From Phymatolithon calcareum (Eukaryota > Rhodophyta > Florideophyceae > Hapalidiales), in assembly GCA_977006965.1 (NCBI GenBank), contig OZ345364.1, positions 2,480,001 to 2,544,000 of the forward strand: DNA of 64,000 nucleotides, written 5' to 3'. This document shows positions 40,581-52,776 of the stretch, piece by piece. The position numbers and the translations under genes are program-made. Numbering within the stretch: the stretch's first letter is position 1; each line of letters begins with the position of its first letter. The notes below the pieces were generated by a model. The model did not search any database and was not told the DNA's origin. It saw only the letters and a list, made by a program, of their open reading frames with translations.

Positions 40581-43500
40581 CTAGCTGCACCCACGAAACA
40601 AATTCCCCGGCAGAACTGCAAACTTCTCCAAGTAGCCCTCTTGTTTACACTTCTAAGATAGACCCGTGTCGACCCAATCTTGTAAAGTTGTAAACTTAAA
40701 TGCACGTACCTCGAAAAAGCGCAGGAGTTGACGCTCTTCCAGTGTGTCAGGTATATTGTTGATTCTTGTCCGAATGCCGAAGCGCATGGTAATGTCATGC
40801 GTATCTGGCACAACCATCGCAAACCGCAGAATATCTGGTACTCGTACAAGCTCCATCTGGACGTCTCCTAAACTGCTTATTTTGTACTTCAAGCGTCTGT
40901 TTCCGTGTTCAAAAACAACTTTCTCGTTGCCTGCTTCGGGAGTTGTTTCTTCCAGCACACGCATAAGTGCCACTGCAAGAGTACTGTAGGTTGAATGATT
41001 AAAAAATGCCTGGACAATCCCGTTCACAGGCTCAGAAGTGGTTGTTGACATGAATTGGATTGCGTCCCTTCGAACAGCTGCGCCATATATGTTTCTGCCG
41101 GCGTAGATCATTTGAGGATCTGTAGAGACACCTGGACACCAATCGAACTTTGGAACAATTGTAACACTTCGAATTGTCCTCCAGAGAGGCCGGTGCGATG
41201 AGCTGTGTTTAGCATCACTTATTAAACATTCTGCTTCGTCCACAGTCCTTGAGAAGAGCAAACGTACAACCATAAACTGAAATGCCCTCATTACAACCTC
41301 AGATATAGAGGATACTGGAGAAGGTGGCACCCTCTGTTGCTCGTCGCCGTGTAATCGACCCGCTAAGGGCCCACAATGTATTCCAGTGCTGTCGTTCTCT
41401 TCTTCTGCACATAATGATAAACGCGCACTCAATAGCTGTGTGGAGACCTGTTCAGGCCTGTAGTTAGTAGCATGATAAGCGACCTTGGTCTCCTTGTGTA
41501 AAGCTTCATTCTCGTCCGTAACACCTCGTATGATGCAACCAAAAGAGTATAAATGATCCGATACATGGTACATAAGTTGATGAAGCTTCGTGCTTATTTT
41601 TAGATGCAGAGCTTCAGCTAGAGCCACTCCTGCATCAAAGCAAGCTCGCTGAATGGCTTCTATATCTTCTGCAGTTCTGGAAGCTGTACTGGTGCTCGCA
41701 TTTGTACCTGTAAGTTGCACAGCTGCCGTTGCTAGAGATAAACTTGCCTGTAGCAACGGATCTGCATCCGGTTTTACGGACTCAGACACACCCATCAGCG
41801 CAACCCAGAGAAATGGCGCGAATTTCCTCCTTATGCCTCCAGACATCCCAGACTGTTTCTGATTCGCTGAATATCGAAATAGGGATATGGAAGGAAGCCT
41901 CGCAGACCTGGGAAGGTCAAGCAACCGCTGAATGATAATGATAATTTGCTGGCTTACTGGCATAGTAAGGTATGGATATTGAGCCAGCCTTTTAAAAGAT
42001 AGATCTGGAATCGATCTAAAACCACCTAGATCCACGACATGCAACTTGTCAAAGCCAATTGAGGAATAGAGAAGGAAAGGTTTAGTTCGTAAACCGTGAA
42101 ATGCAGCCATTGCTGGAGGGAACTCTAAGGCACTGACTGATTTCAAGTGTGCTCTCGCAAGTTTCAATTCCCGCTCGAGTACATGAGAGCGACTGTCATT
42201 CGATACTGCACGCGATCGCGCAATTATTAACTGGCATTTGATTGTGTAGGATACATTTCGAGGCAGTTGGCGAACACCGGTAAGCTGATTCTGTCTCACC
42301 TGTGTCAATGTGTTGACTTGACGGCTCCCTGCATCTTCTCTTGGTAGCGCCTCCATGCCGTCTGCGGAATCATTTCGAAATTCTTCATCTTCTGTTGTTG
42401 GCTCAATTTCTGAAGTTGGAGTTCGTTCCGCTCTCCTTGGTATGGCGGACTCCATGACGCAACATGAACAATCTCGAAAACTTCCCGCCGACTTCAGTCC
42501 AAAAAACAGTCTTTCCTGTGGCTGATCAGCGATAGTGCAGACAATTCGTGGAAAAATGATTGCTCCTTGGTACATGAATCCGGAGGAAGAGGCTTTGATT
42601 AAGTCTTCCATGGCCACAAACATGAATCTCTGGAATAGATGTAGTCGCTCAGTTTTCTTCTGGCTAGTGGTTCTCTCCTCAGAACCATACAAGAGTCTTG
42701 GAGAAATACCAACCTCGTGCCATTTGCCGGTTTTTCGAAGAATGTTCGTAAACCTCACCCGCAATTTAGATGCGCTTTGTGATACTGACCTGGACAGCGT
42801 TGTGCCGTCACAGTAGATGTCTATGCCGATTATGGCAGACCCTGCGCGCGTAGTTTCTGTATAGGCCTTCATAGCGTTCGCACTGCACGGACCTTGAAAT
42901 ACTCGCTTGCCATCCTTTACGACCTTCTTGTAAGGGAGTACACTGCAAAGACCTCCAGAACTGTTCAACTCGGTAAGAAGAAACTTTAGAGTGGAGCGGA
43001 ACACTCCAGTAGAGTTATTGCCGAGATGTGTCTTGATTAACGCTGAACGCAATCCCTGATCTTTAGCCTTCCATTTTCGCGCCCTGTCAACATAGGACGC
43101 AAAGCTTCGGCTGCTGGGGAACGTCCTCGTCACATGTCGGCATTCTTCTGGAATATCCTGTTCAAGAGAGGTGACTAAACGCCAGACGGGTTCCATTTCC
43201 GGTACGGTCTGCTTTTTTAGCGTCACGAATTCAATAAGTGCAGAGCAAGACTTGTGCAAAGCAGAGAATTTGGGAAAGAGCTGTGGTAGACAGCTGTGAA
43301 TTTCCGTGGAACTGTCCGGGAAGCTGGAGTAGAATGTAGCAACATCAGCTGCGACGGGCCTTTCGTACGATGCGTGCATTGGAAGGTGAGCCTCAAGGCT
43401 CGCTGGCTCGCTCGGGAGTAATGGAAATGCGTTTAGGTCATCTTCTTCTTCTTGATCTCCCTCAATTGGCATCTCGTGAAAACGCTGGATGCTCGCCATT

Positions 43501-43682
43501 CTGGTAGAATCGTCATGTTCTTCTTCTCTGATTACTGAGGAGAAGTTATCAATACGATCTCTCGCCAACCCCAAGGCTCGATGGGACCGTGTCATATGAC
43601 TTGACAAATGCTGTAGCGTCCCGTACTCTTCGTCGCAGACATCGCACCGGTATACTCTTGTACTGGGAGTGAGATCTTCCAT
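40581..43682 (-). CDS. Plavaka-like transposase with N-terminal C2H2 finger, ~1014 aa
   Basis: The first exon is 43682-40710 (991 codons), with an inferred intron 40709-40653 (57 nt, GTACGT...TCTTAG) and a second exon 40652-40581 ending GNLFRGCS. Without splicing the frame stops inside the acceptor. Residues ~13-34 form a CX2CX12HX4H finger (CDVCDEEYGT...HMTRSH). The middle has IDIYCDGTTLSRSVSQSASK and ICT-like VCTIADQPQERLFFGLKSAG with CSCC, which recall the Plavaka/CACTA-related transposase domain (DKT..., ADYPEQ..., CxxC). Later parts are hydrophobic and helical. No terminal repeats were tied to it, so domestication cannot be excluded. The family assignment is from motif memory only. Confidence 0.6.
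40653..40709 (-). other. Inferred 57-nt intron
   Basis: Donor GAG|GTACGT and acceptor TCTTAG|AAG on the minus strand. Removing it keeps phase and replaces 18 intron-encoded codons by 23 exon codons. It is consistent in size with the 72-nt intron of the neighbouring gene. Confidence 0.5.
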
Positions 43683-44166
43683 GAGAGCGCTTCAACGGAT
43701 GATAGTGGACAATCGCAGGTCCTCGGTGCTCGTCCTCAGAGCGATAGCAAAGAGAACGTCTGAAGTTTCAAACCTTTTTAGGGAAGGGGTTTCCAGGAGA
43801 GTACTGAATTCCGGTTTCTGGTTCAGAACTAAGGTCGTACAATGCTGAAACACATATTTTCAAATTAATTTTTTTAACTCGGATTCCCAAATTTTTGATA
43901 AAATTGGGTCTCAATCTGGCACACTACTGAGATTATTTGCTCTCCTGCGAGCAAGGGAGCTCCAGGAGTTTGCTTTTGACGAAGCGAAACCAAGGCGCAC
44001 CCGAAACGCCACCTCACCACTTCAAAATGAGACCCCCATCCCGGGAATACGAGTACAGTGCATCAGCTCTGAGACTGCCGTTCACCAGAAAAGCCGCGAA
44101 CACGCTCGATACACTTGTCTGTGTTGCGCGATCTCTGATTGTGAAACGGACAGCACAGTCTGCGGG
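43683..44166. other. Divergent intergenic region
   Basis: About 480 nt separate the start codons of two divergently oriented genes, a likely shared promoter. No TATA box was picked out. A plus frame (43937-44212) overlaps the next gene out of frame and is not convincing. Confidence 0.35.
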
Positions 44167-46223
44167 ATGGCTCCGCCAAAACCGACTCGCGGGCGTCCGA
44201 GAAGTGGACTGAGTAAGCCCGCCGGCTCGTCACGGCGGAGATCAGCTAAGAAGGGGTCTACCTCAGCGACTGCGCGGAACGCGAATCAGGAAGAAAATGC
44301 ACATGCGCGAAATGCACGCACGGAGGAAGGAACCCTTCCTCTAATTAATTAAGGTGCTAGACGAGTACAGACCGAGGGCGAGCAGCAGGCTTCACAGCAT
44401 TTATCAGGCCTGCTGGGCACGCCTTTCCCGATTTTGGGATCGCTCGAGTCTGAAGCTGCGGAACGGCAGCGTAACCAACCCATGCTCGATGTTCCAAGTT
44501 CAAACGTACAAAATATTCAACGATGGGTGCTACCGGAAGCGTCAAGTCATCTCCAAGCACCTCCAAACGCCCAGGAACAATTTCCACAGACAAAAGAAAT
44601 GCATGCTCGGAATGGCGTCACCTACGGAGAATCGTCAAATCAATCTCATCTTCTTGCTCGTATGCACCAGGATTCTGAACACCAAAACGCAAGTCTAGGT
44701 GTAGATAGCGGTCACTTCCGCGCCCGCCAGAGCTCATCAATACGTTCTCTGCTCCATATGGGGACCCAGGCTCGACAAGCACCGCTTACCCAGAGTCAAT
44801 ATAATGTTACGATTTACTCTGTGCCCGTTTAACGTCGACCTGGACAGCAATCCAATCTACTGACGAGAGCTCCTACTGGTCAGAATGCGCCTTCAGCCTC
44901 ACCGGAAATTGCACCTCTGCAATCCTGCCTTAGCGCTCGAAGTCAACCACTGTCTTACCTACATTCCCGACCTCGAGTGCCACAGAGCTCACCACCTACA
45001 GCTCTTGCAAATACGCCAATTGAATCTCGACGTGGCGTGCATACCGAAATGCAAACAGGAGCTCTCGCACGAGTATCAATTGGGCAGACTGTACACCCCA
45101 GCTCTCCGAGAAATGCAACCTCTCTGCCTGCCAGAGATAGTGGCGGTGGATCTATTGACCCTGTAAATGCAGGGATACACTTACTTCCGCATAATCAGAC
45201 GCTCACGGCCGCACACACTCCATCAATTCCCTTTCAATCTATCTCGCGTCTTGAACGCGACGAAATATGCCATGGTCAGGCACAGCGGGTGTTGATTCCA
45301 GAAGATAGTCCTCATTTGGGCGCAGCTGCGGCCCACCGGCATCATACATCTTCGCGGATCCCGAGGAATCACGTCCATTTTCTCCTCAAATCCGGGAAAC
45401 TACTCACAGGCAGGGCATTCGTGCCATCAATCATCCGCTTGGAACTGTCCAAGAGACGGGAGATATCGCAGATGGCTCTACACCACTTGAGCGTGGTCCG
45501 CCGCGTCCTCGGCCAGTTCATCGTGCTCAAAGTCTCGAAGTTCGAAATCGCGAGGTGCTGCAGAACCAAGAGGCCGTTGAACAGGCGGGAAGGGCTCATC
45601 GTGATCGACACGAGCGACCTACTGTCCCCCGAGCCCCCCGCCTTTCTGACAACTCGTCTTCGCGAGCTATGCAAAGCCTAGAAGAGTCAATGGCAAGCAA
45701 GTTTTCCGAACTATTTGACGGCATCAAGTCACTCGAAAACGCAACAATATCAATGGGAGAGAACATTTGTGGCGGTTTAGATGGCGCTAGGGCAGATAAC
45801 GATTCTTCGGCAAAAATGGTTATTGAGTGCCAGAAAGATGTCGGGGAGAAGATATGTCAATCTTTGAGCACAATCAGTGGCACACGCGCTTCGGAAAATG
45901 AGCAAAACTATTCCGATACGCTGGCGAAGGTAATAACTTCAAAGCTCATTCTTTCTCTTTCGACTCTTTTTGTCCTCTGATAACTTGCATTTCTTTTTCA
46001 GATTTCCAAGTACGTGGAGACTCTCGCAATTGGGCGGAAAGGTGTTCATGTCTCCCACGGTCCGGCATGGGCGCAAGAAGTACTATTCTGTAACGAGAAG
46101 TTGAATCGGGCCTTGAATTCCCAGGCTGCAGACGACTGCCGGACACCTGTATTTCTCTCCCCGAACGTTCACAGTCCTTTACCCTCTAGTGAAGTTGAGC
46201 GGCTGAGACTTCTTTCGTGTTAA
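44167..46223 (+). pseudogene. Disordered basic/coiled-coil protein gene, frame-broken, with intron
   Basis: It starts MAPPKPTRGRPRSGLSKPAG, with AT-hook-like GRP. The frame is open from 44167 to about 45390 except for TAA at 44350 and TAA at 44830. A shift near 45390 moves it to the frame read from ~45395 to 45929, which is Pro/Arg/Ser-rich and then likely coiled coil (MASKFSELFDGIKSLENATI...). A clear GT-AG intron (45930-46001) joins ISKYVETLAIGRKGVHVSHG to a stop at 46223. Unrecognised introns could explain the breaks instead of mutation. It lies head-to-head with the transposase and could be its accessory ORF. Function unknown. Confidence 0.5.
45930..46001 (+). other. 72-nt GT-AG intron
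   Basis: AAG|GTAATAAC at the donor and a pyrimidine-rich TTTCTTTTTCAG at the acceptor. Splicing is in phase and opens 74 further codons. Unspliced, the frame stops at 45980. Confidence 0.65.
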
Positions 46224-46590
46224 AAGAGCTTCAGAGATTTAAGTAATTTTACTCCAGATGATAAAATTGATCTTTCGCCGTGAGTTCCGAATTCCTGATC
46301 AGATCCGTCCCTATCCACTGTAGATCGGAGATCCAAAATATCTAGGACAATGTAGCGTGACAACAGGATCACGCCACCAGTAGCCCCCATTCTCAGCCAG
46401 CTCTCCTGACCGTACGTGAACATTATTTTCGGACATGGGCAAGTGTTCCGCCTATGCCATGAGAACGACTCGGAGATGTCTCCGTGAACGGTTCCGCTGT
46501 TCACTGGAACTGGCTGCAGAATGACCCAATCTTCGATTTCTATTGAGGATTGCAATTCATTGCAATGTCAATCCATTTTAACCGACCCCT
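46224..46590. other. No supported gene
   Basis: A 111-codon minus frame (46220-46555) has no signal or domain. The left edge of duplication copy B follows. Confidence 0.3.
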
Positions 46591-47149
46591 GCCTCTGAAG
46601 CATGAATCTGATCATCAGACTCATGCCTTGCAGTCCATTAACGAAAGCGAGTTCCTCGATCTTTGGGCTATTGCATATGGCCTTCATTTCGCACTAACGG
46701 TATGACGATGAATCTATACTGTAACCTGCATTGAATGCTTTGGCCAACGTACTCAATAGAGGCTTACGTTACACATTTTCAGTTGCAACTCGCAAAACGT
46801 GAACAGCTTGCACGTCAATCAGTTCTTCTCGTCAAACAATGAAGAATTTTTGGGTCTCGGCAGGAACAGGTCTGCAATCTAGGTCTTCTCCAATTTTGAC
46901 TCTCAGAATGACAATAAAAACTGAGGATTTTTCCGTCTCAATCAACCGATCTGCGCGGGCTTGCACACAATGTGTGAAACAAGCCGAAAGTGAGAGCAGT
47001 TTATATTTTAATGTAGGTAGCAACTGAGGCAGCCTTGAAATAAAAAAAAAATAAAAACTGAACCGAATGCTCCCGAAACACTGCTAAAGATTAGAGTACA
47101 CGCAAAGGTCCGAGAGATCCGGCAAGAGTATGGACACTCAAGTGCCAAC

Positions 47150-47656
47150 ATGATTCATGCACACTCGTTCGCTTCGTTTCTGCTAACTCTTCTGGTCGTT
47201 CAAGGTCAGCTAATCGTCCAGGACCCTGATGAAGTCTTACTGCCTCGAAACTCAACAAGAATCGAAAGCTTTGTATTCTGCCCATGCTCGAAAAGCGAAA
47301 GAGGATTCACAAACGATTCTACAAAAATCCTCTTGGACGGCTTTGCAAATCTAGTTGCTTCTGTTGAGGAGGAAACAAAACGAAACCTGAGCACCCCGGA
47401 GATCGCTCGAAACCTTGTGTCGAACGCAAGTCTAGAAATGGAGATATGCAGAGTTGTCAATGGATATGAAGCTTGCGTAAATGCGGACTTCGCTCTTCGG
47501 ATGCAATCGAATTTCACTTTCTGTGTATACGACAAGTTGACTCAAAAAAATGTTGTCCCGCGCGGAAGGTTTTTCGCTTCAACCGGGAAATGCAGTGATA
47601 GTATTTTCACAAGGTCAATTGATTCTAAGCTTTCTTTTCCGGAAAACGATGTGTAA
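47150..47656 (+). CDS. Secreted cysteine-containing glycoprotein, 168 aa (copy B)
   Basis: Same length and signal peptide as copy A (28542-29048). Differences are STPEIARN for STLEIARN and a few changes near the end (DSIFTRSIDSKLSFPENDV). All cysteines and sequons are kept, so both copies could be functional. Function unknown. Confidence 0.65.
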   Translation: MIHAHSFASFLLTLLVVQGQLIVQDPDEVLLPRNSTRIESFVFCPCSKSERGFTNDSTKILLDGFANLVASVEEETKRNLSTPEIARNLVSNASLEMEICRVVNGYEACVNADFALRMQSNFTFCVYDKLTQKNVVPRGRFFASTGKCSDSIFTRSIDSKLSFPENDV

Positions 47657-48108
47657 ACTCACACGGAGAGTGCTCTTGTCAGTGCTATTAGTAACCCGGA
47701 ACCGTGCAAGGATGTTAGAAGAAACGAGTAAGGGAGTAGCCCAGCTCTCGAAACTGTTGTGTTAGTGTCCATTGCACGTGGTCAATCGAGGCCTCTGTGC
47801 TACTTTGAGTCACGAAATAATTGTGGATGAGTCTCTCAAATCCATGAAAAAATAAAAGGGAGGCAAATGACATTACGCTTCAGACTTTCAGCATGTGAAC
47901 AGCATTAAGCTTGCGCTCAATAGAAGGTGTTTTCGTGGAACGGGACTGCAATCACTCTGAACAACGTTCGTTTTTTCCAGGGTATTCATTTGGACGGACC
48001 TGTTTCGAGAATTTCCTCTGTGGAAAAGAGATTTGATGATGATGATTATAGCCACGGACGTCGACGAATTGGAAAAGCTGCACAAGAGCGCAACTCCAAC
48101 AAATCCAA

Positions 48109-48634
48109 ATGGGATTGTTCTGGCTTAGAACAGCTATTCAAAAAGTTAGAAAATCGACAATTTTCTTAGACTTGCAAGCCCCATATGATAGAATATTGAG
48201 AGACAGACTCATTCCGTTGATATGGACGACGGTTTTCTGGTTAATCAAGGTTAAGAACAAATCGTCGTCCAAATCAATGATGTCACACTCGCTGCAATGC
48301 ATCTGCTTCGTCGTAATTGGGGACAGCAGACAAGCAATAGAGAAAATAAACGCGGGCCTACCCTGGGCTTTTTCAATTGTCCTACCCTATTCAGAAAAGC
48401 TGGCGGGAAGCATGGCAAAGGCTCCGATGAATAAGGGGTTGAAGAAATGACTTGGATTTAAAATGTTGGCTGGCGACGTGGTTCTTCTCTCTAAAACTGC
48501 TGAGACCTTCCATTGTGACAGAAAAAGATGAACGAATCACGAGAGTGGAAAGCGCTGATTACCTTAACGCAAAATTTGATGTCGAGGACCTTCAAGGCTC
48601 AAAAAAGTGTACGTCTGGAGAATTTTTGAATTGA
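48109..48634 (+). pseudogene. LINE reverse transcriptase relic (copy B)
   Basis: 48109-48450 is one open frame holding motif A (STIFLDLQAPYDRILRD) and a motif B remnant (INAGLPWAFSIVLPYSEK then GSMAKAP). 48452-48634 continues with SADYLNAKFDVEDLQ, matching the YLGTKID region of LINE-B. The FADD box is decayed (MLAGDVVL). It is better preserved than copy A. Confidence 0.65.
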
Positions 48635-48974
48635 GTACCAAGCAATATCAGGTAAAAGTGTAACATGAGAGAACAATGCGCTTTATCTTGGTATACGAAG
48701 GTCAGTATCTATTCATTAGGTCTCGGTCCGCTCTTCTTCTTTGAAGGGTTTAAAGAACGGCCAGAGCACTCCATATAGACAGCGGGAGTCTAAGGCGATT
48801 TGTACTCGAAAGTAATACCAAGATTCTATCCTACACAAAGTGAAGCGTGCCTATAGTCACAAAAGGTAACATAATGGTTATCTGTTGTGGCTACGTTTGA
48901 TGGTAGATGAACTAATTTGATTACGTGTACAGAAATATTCATAGTCTCTTCAGTGAGATGGGATACGTAAGGAT

Positions 48975-49224
48975 TTATTTGAAAGCTCCCAACGCCTCAC
49001 TTAGGAGTAACAGGCCTAGCTTTTCGAACGGTTTTCTTATGTAGCGTAGTCTGGTCACTCGCGCCCTCCTTGATTCGTGTTTTCTCTATTGCAAAGTGCA
49101 CATTTGAGTCGCCATCTTCCACATCAGGGCCCATCTGTGATGATAATAAAATGCGTTGGAGTGCGACCAGCTCAATTACCGCTGTGATACCAAAGTACTC
49201 AACCAGTATTGATTTTCTCCACAA
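48975..49224 (-). pseudogene. LINE ORF2 C-terminus and 3' tail (copy B)
   Basis: A 75-codon frame (48997-49224) and the tail equivalent to 30478-30740. Confidence 0.4.
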
Positions 49225-50626
49225 TGACTCTCTTTAAACATTAGCCTCAGGCATCTCAGCCGTGTCGTCCTGTCCCATAAGCAGAGGATTCCTGGTAGTT
49301 TGGTCTATTCAATGGGAATCGTCGCTGAGCTTCCACTTGTTTCCAGCGCCCATACCTCGATTACTTCTTTTCTTCTGTCCTTCTTCCATACTGCTCCCTG
49401 TTCCGCTTTTTGTAAGGCTTTTCTCAAGCTCTAGTGAGAGAAGTTCACAGCTTTGTACTTCTTTAGTGTAGCCCTTGTGGGAATACACAATGCGGTTTTC
49501 TCACGTTCTGACATAGCAAAGAAACAAGCACAGGACTCGGAACAAGAGCTCGTGACAGGATCGAGTGCTGGCGACCATTGAATCCTTTTAATTTCCACAT
49601 TGATCAATAGCAAATAGAACATAGGAGAGTGACGGTGCTCATTTGACCCTGATTTCATGTCTTCTATGAAATAGACAACAAAAAATTGTGCTTGTAGTCA
49701 TCTGACTGTTGCACTTCGAGCATCGAAAAGAGAACGTTCAAAACTGGAGGAGACTATGGTGCTGAAGAGCACTTCATAGGATGACCTTCTATATGTCCGA
49801 AGTGCAAATAGATGAGAAGTTCAAGACGATTTACGCTATTCGGTCGCCTATATATGGAGCATTCTGCAAAAGTTTGTCCACGCACGTCATCATATCTACT
49901 CGAAATCATGGTTTCAGTGCCCGCGGGTCTTCAGCGCAGATGAAACAGTAGTGGGTCAAACAATAGTGTCAGAATGAATCATCTGGCATCAAATATGTGA
50001 CATTTTCCTTCACCTCCGTACGCACATATCAGCCCAACTGCACGTACCTAATAAAAATATTTCGCGTCGACGACCTCGAGCAACAAATGAGCCTTGAGCA
50101 TCTAAATATCTATAGCGCAAAAGGAAACGTGCGCTATTGAGCACATCTCTGCTTCACAAGTGTTTGTTTGTACGTCACGTGAAATAATGGGATCTAAGAC
50201 TTCATTTCGTTCATAGATTCCTGTGACAACAGTCTACTTGCTTCAGAGCATTCCGGCACTCGCGCCTCGCGAAAGATACGCATCGTGGAGCGTACCCTCG
50301 ATCCTTGAATATTCTGCTGCAGTCGAAGATCGCAAGGCGTCCAACAAACTGTACGGAAACGGCTCAAACACAGAGAAGCACTCTCGCTAGCAGGTGGAAC
50401 GTCGAAGATTGTGCGACGTCCGCGAAAGGATACGAACGCGGACCCTGTATATGACAAGGGGGACAGGAAGGGCATTGACGTCTGGCCCCAGCATCGCCGA
50501 CCGCGTGTTTTGCATACACACGACTAAGCAATGACTGTCTAGTATCCGAGCTTATTGACCCTATACTCTATAAGAGAATTGGAGCACGTAGTCGATAATA
50601 CCATGGCAGCCATCAATCTTTATGTT

Positions 50627-50763
50627 GACATCAGGACATATTATGTACTGATGTCAACGTAAAGAACTTGCGTAGGTGCTCTTAACAAAGTATGTCCCAG
50701 GCGTGGATGCCGCATAAGCTTCAAATCTTGAATAAAACAGTGGTTAAGCACTGTTTTATTCAA
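50627..50763. repeat. Pair of hairpins upstream of the membrane protein gene (copy B)
   Basis: 50627-50675 (one mismatch, TTTATG against CGTAAA) and 50728-50763 (15-bp perfect stem), as in copy A at 32087-32233. Confidence 0.82.
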
Positions 50764-51032
50764 AGACATCCTGCAACTGAGCCCACAAATGAGTCTGTAA
50801 AAGTTGCAAATATCAATCAAAAAAAGACTAGTTGCTATATAAGAATGTTTCTCTCTTTGCAGTGCCGTAGAAATGCCGGAGGAACCCTGGAACAGTGCCA
50901 GTTTGTCCGCCGCATTCTGCAGTTAAATGAATGTAGAACACTGTCTTAGGTACGAACCTGGCTGATGGACTTGGGTCTTTCACACGAACCACTTCGCAGT
51001 GTCTAGGGTAGAAAAGCACCACCACATAATGC

Positions 51033-52454
51033 ATGTGCTACTCTACATCGTGTTTCTTATCTGCTTTCCATCTTCGCCACCCGATCCGCCGAAGGAGCAT
51101 GGAGCTTGTCACCGTTTTAACTCCAGGTGCATTTAACGCTGTCAAATTCATCATTTTGTACCTGTTTGTGGACCATGTTATGGTTTGGGCAAAAGCGAAA
51201 TTGAAGCGCTCTGTGAACGTGTCAGATCTAATCGATGCAATTCCGGTGCATATTGATTCCATCAAAGACAATGGTGGACGAACCACGATTTCAGGTATAA
51301 TCAATAATTTGGTTTGGCTGCTGTATTTATTCCCCAAGCAGCTTTTTGCAAACACAGGCGGTCATGGCTTGCACCGCCAGAGAAGACGTGTTCTATTGCG
51401 AATCATGGGCAGGCTACTCGAGTATATCTTCCCAATATTTCTTTTCGGGTCTCTATTTGCTCTGGAGTACGGTACAGGAGAAAAGCTTCGGTGCAAGCAT
51501 GATGCTGTTCAATTTCAACCACCTGCGACTTATAATGGAAATTTTCAAGGATTTTTGGCATGTACTAGGCTGCAAAGTATTGAACAGCAAAAGGGTCCTG
51601 CCGTATCTATGCATGTCGAATACTCTCGCTCTTATCTTCACAACGGCACTGTATACTGCGGGTGTGCTGAATGGACTGAAAAAGAGTGCATTTCGCAATA
51701 CAATGCCAACAGTGTTTCACGTCAGATGGCAACATGGGAAACAACGATCGGCAGTCTGCAGCAGTCGAACAGCATAGACGTACTGGCCTCGAGAGTTCGA
51801 AAAATCTTGGAAGTCAGAAGAGAATTTTCGTTCCCTACCGTCATCCCTTGGAAAGCTATCAATGACTCAGGGCAGGAAAAGCTCGATGTTTATTGCTATT
51901 ATTACAGTGGCAAAACAAGGAACAGTGCAGCGTGTATCCGGAGAAATGATAACAATATTGGCAATGTCCAGTCAAGAGACGTTCTCATGATAGCAGAAAC
52001 GAACAGGTCACTGTCCCTGATCTATACACCGGTGCCAAATGCAAACCAAAGTGACATGGCTACTCTCAGCGGCATAATCGACGGACCACGCTATTCACAT
52101 GGATATCTTGTTCTAGTCTACCGAACTACATCAGAGAATATCCTTCGTGTTGGAACCTTCAACGGATCATTACTATTTGCGGGAATTTTTCAGACACTAC
52201 TATTCTACAGATTGTGGTCACGGAACGTCAATCTTGAGAGCAGTATTGCAGCAGAGTTCTCCAAGGTGATAACAGCTATCGCAGGAGTACGCCGAGAAGG
52301 AACAGGAACACTGCAAACATGCTCTGGGACAGTCCTCACATTGAAAAACGGTGGCATCATCGCAAGCTTCTGTTTGCTCGCTCTACTGACTATGTCTTTT
52401 TGCTTATCGATTTCAACAACGCCTGAGAATCTGTGGTCCTTCTTTACCAGATGA
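51033..52454 (+). CDS. Multi-pass membrane protein, truncated, 473 aa (copy B)
   Basis: It has the same layout as the copy A protein, including the three N-terminal hydrophobic segments and the sequon-rich middle. A 12-nt in-frame insertion adds HGLH near residue 110. GGA in copy A (33900) is TGA here (52452-52454), ending the protein at WSFFTR and removing the ~60-residue tail, whose codons remain open up to 52650. All membrane segments survive, so a shortened protein may still be made. It could also be an early pseudogene. Confidence 0.6.
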   Translation: MCYSTSCFLSAFHLRHPIRRRSMELVTVLTPGAFNAVKFIILYLFVDHVMVWAKAKLKRSVNVSDLIDAIPVHIDSIKDNGGRTTISGIINNLVWLLYLFPKQLFANTGGHGLHRQRRRVLLRIMGRLLEYIFPIFLFGSLFALEYGTGEKLRCKHDAVQFQPPATYNGNFQGFLACTRLQSIEQQKGPAVSMHVEYSRSYLHNGTVYCGCAEWTEKECISQYNANSVSRQMATWETTIGSLQQSNSIDVLASRVRKILEVRREFSFPTVIPWKAINDSGQEKLDVYCYYYSGKTRNSAACIRRNDNNIGNVQSRDVLMIAETNRSLSLIYTPVPNANQSDMATLSGIIDGPRYSHGYLVLVYRTTSENILRVGTFNGSLLFAGIFQTLLFYRLWSRNVNLESSIAAEFSKVITAIAGVRREGTGTLQTCSGTVLTLKNGGIIASFCLLALLTMSFCLSISTTPENLWSFFTR

Positions 52455-52704
52455 AAGGCGCTCGAGTCTGACGAATGGGCTATCAACGCTTTGTTATCGC
52501 AGACAATGCGCTTAGGAACTTTATGGCAGGGAGATCCAGTTGAAGCAGTAACTATTCTAGAAAGGAACGGCAACCAGCTGAACATGAGCATCACAGATCC
52601 AGGAAATGCGGGAGTGACCTGCAACCCAGCAGAGATTCCTCGTATTCCCTAGAGACTAGAGAAAAGAGATGTCGATTGTGCACAGGGATCCCAGAAGAAT
52701 ACAT

Positions 52705-52776
52705 GTTATAAGGTGCCAACTTTCCTCAAGTTGGGACACATAGTCACATTCTCAATAAATCTAAATAATTACGAAT
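52705..52776 (+). repeat. Dispersed LINE 3' UTR copy (copy B)
   Basis: Equivalent to 34153-34223. The young LINE fragment is inserted at its end. Confidence 0.7.

Noticed and set aside
40316-46500. Terminal repeats of a large transposon around the Plavaka-like gene
   Set aside because: Only scattered similarity (CATGAGAACG, TCTCCGT, CACTGGAAC) was seen near 40350 and 46450, in the same orientation and not continuous.
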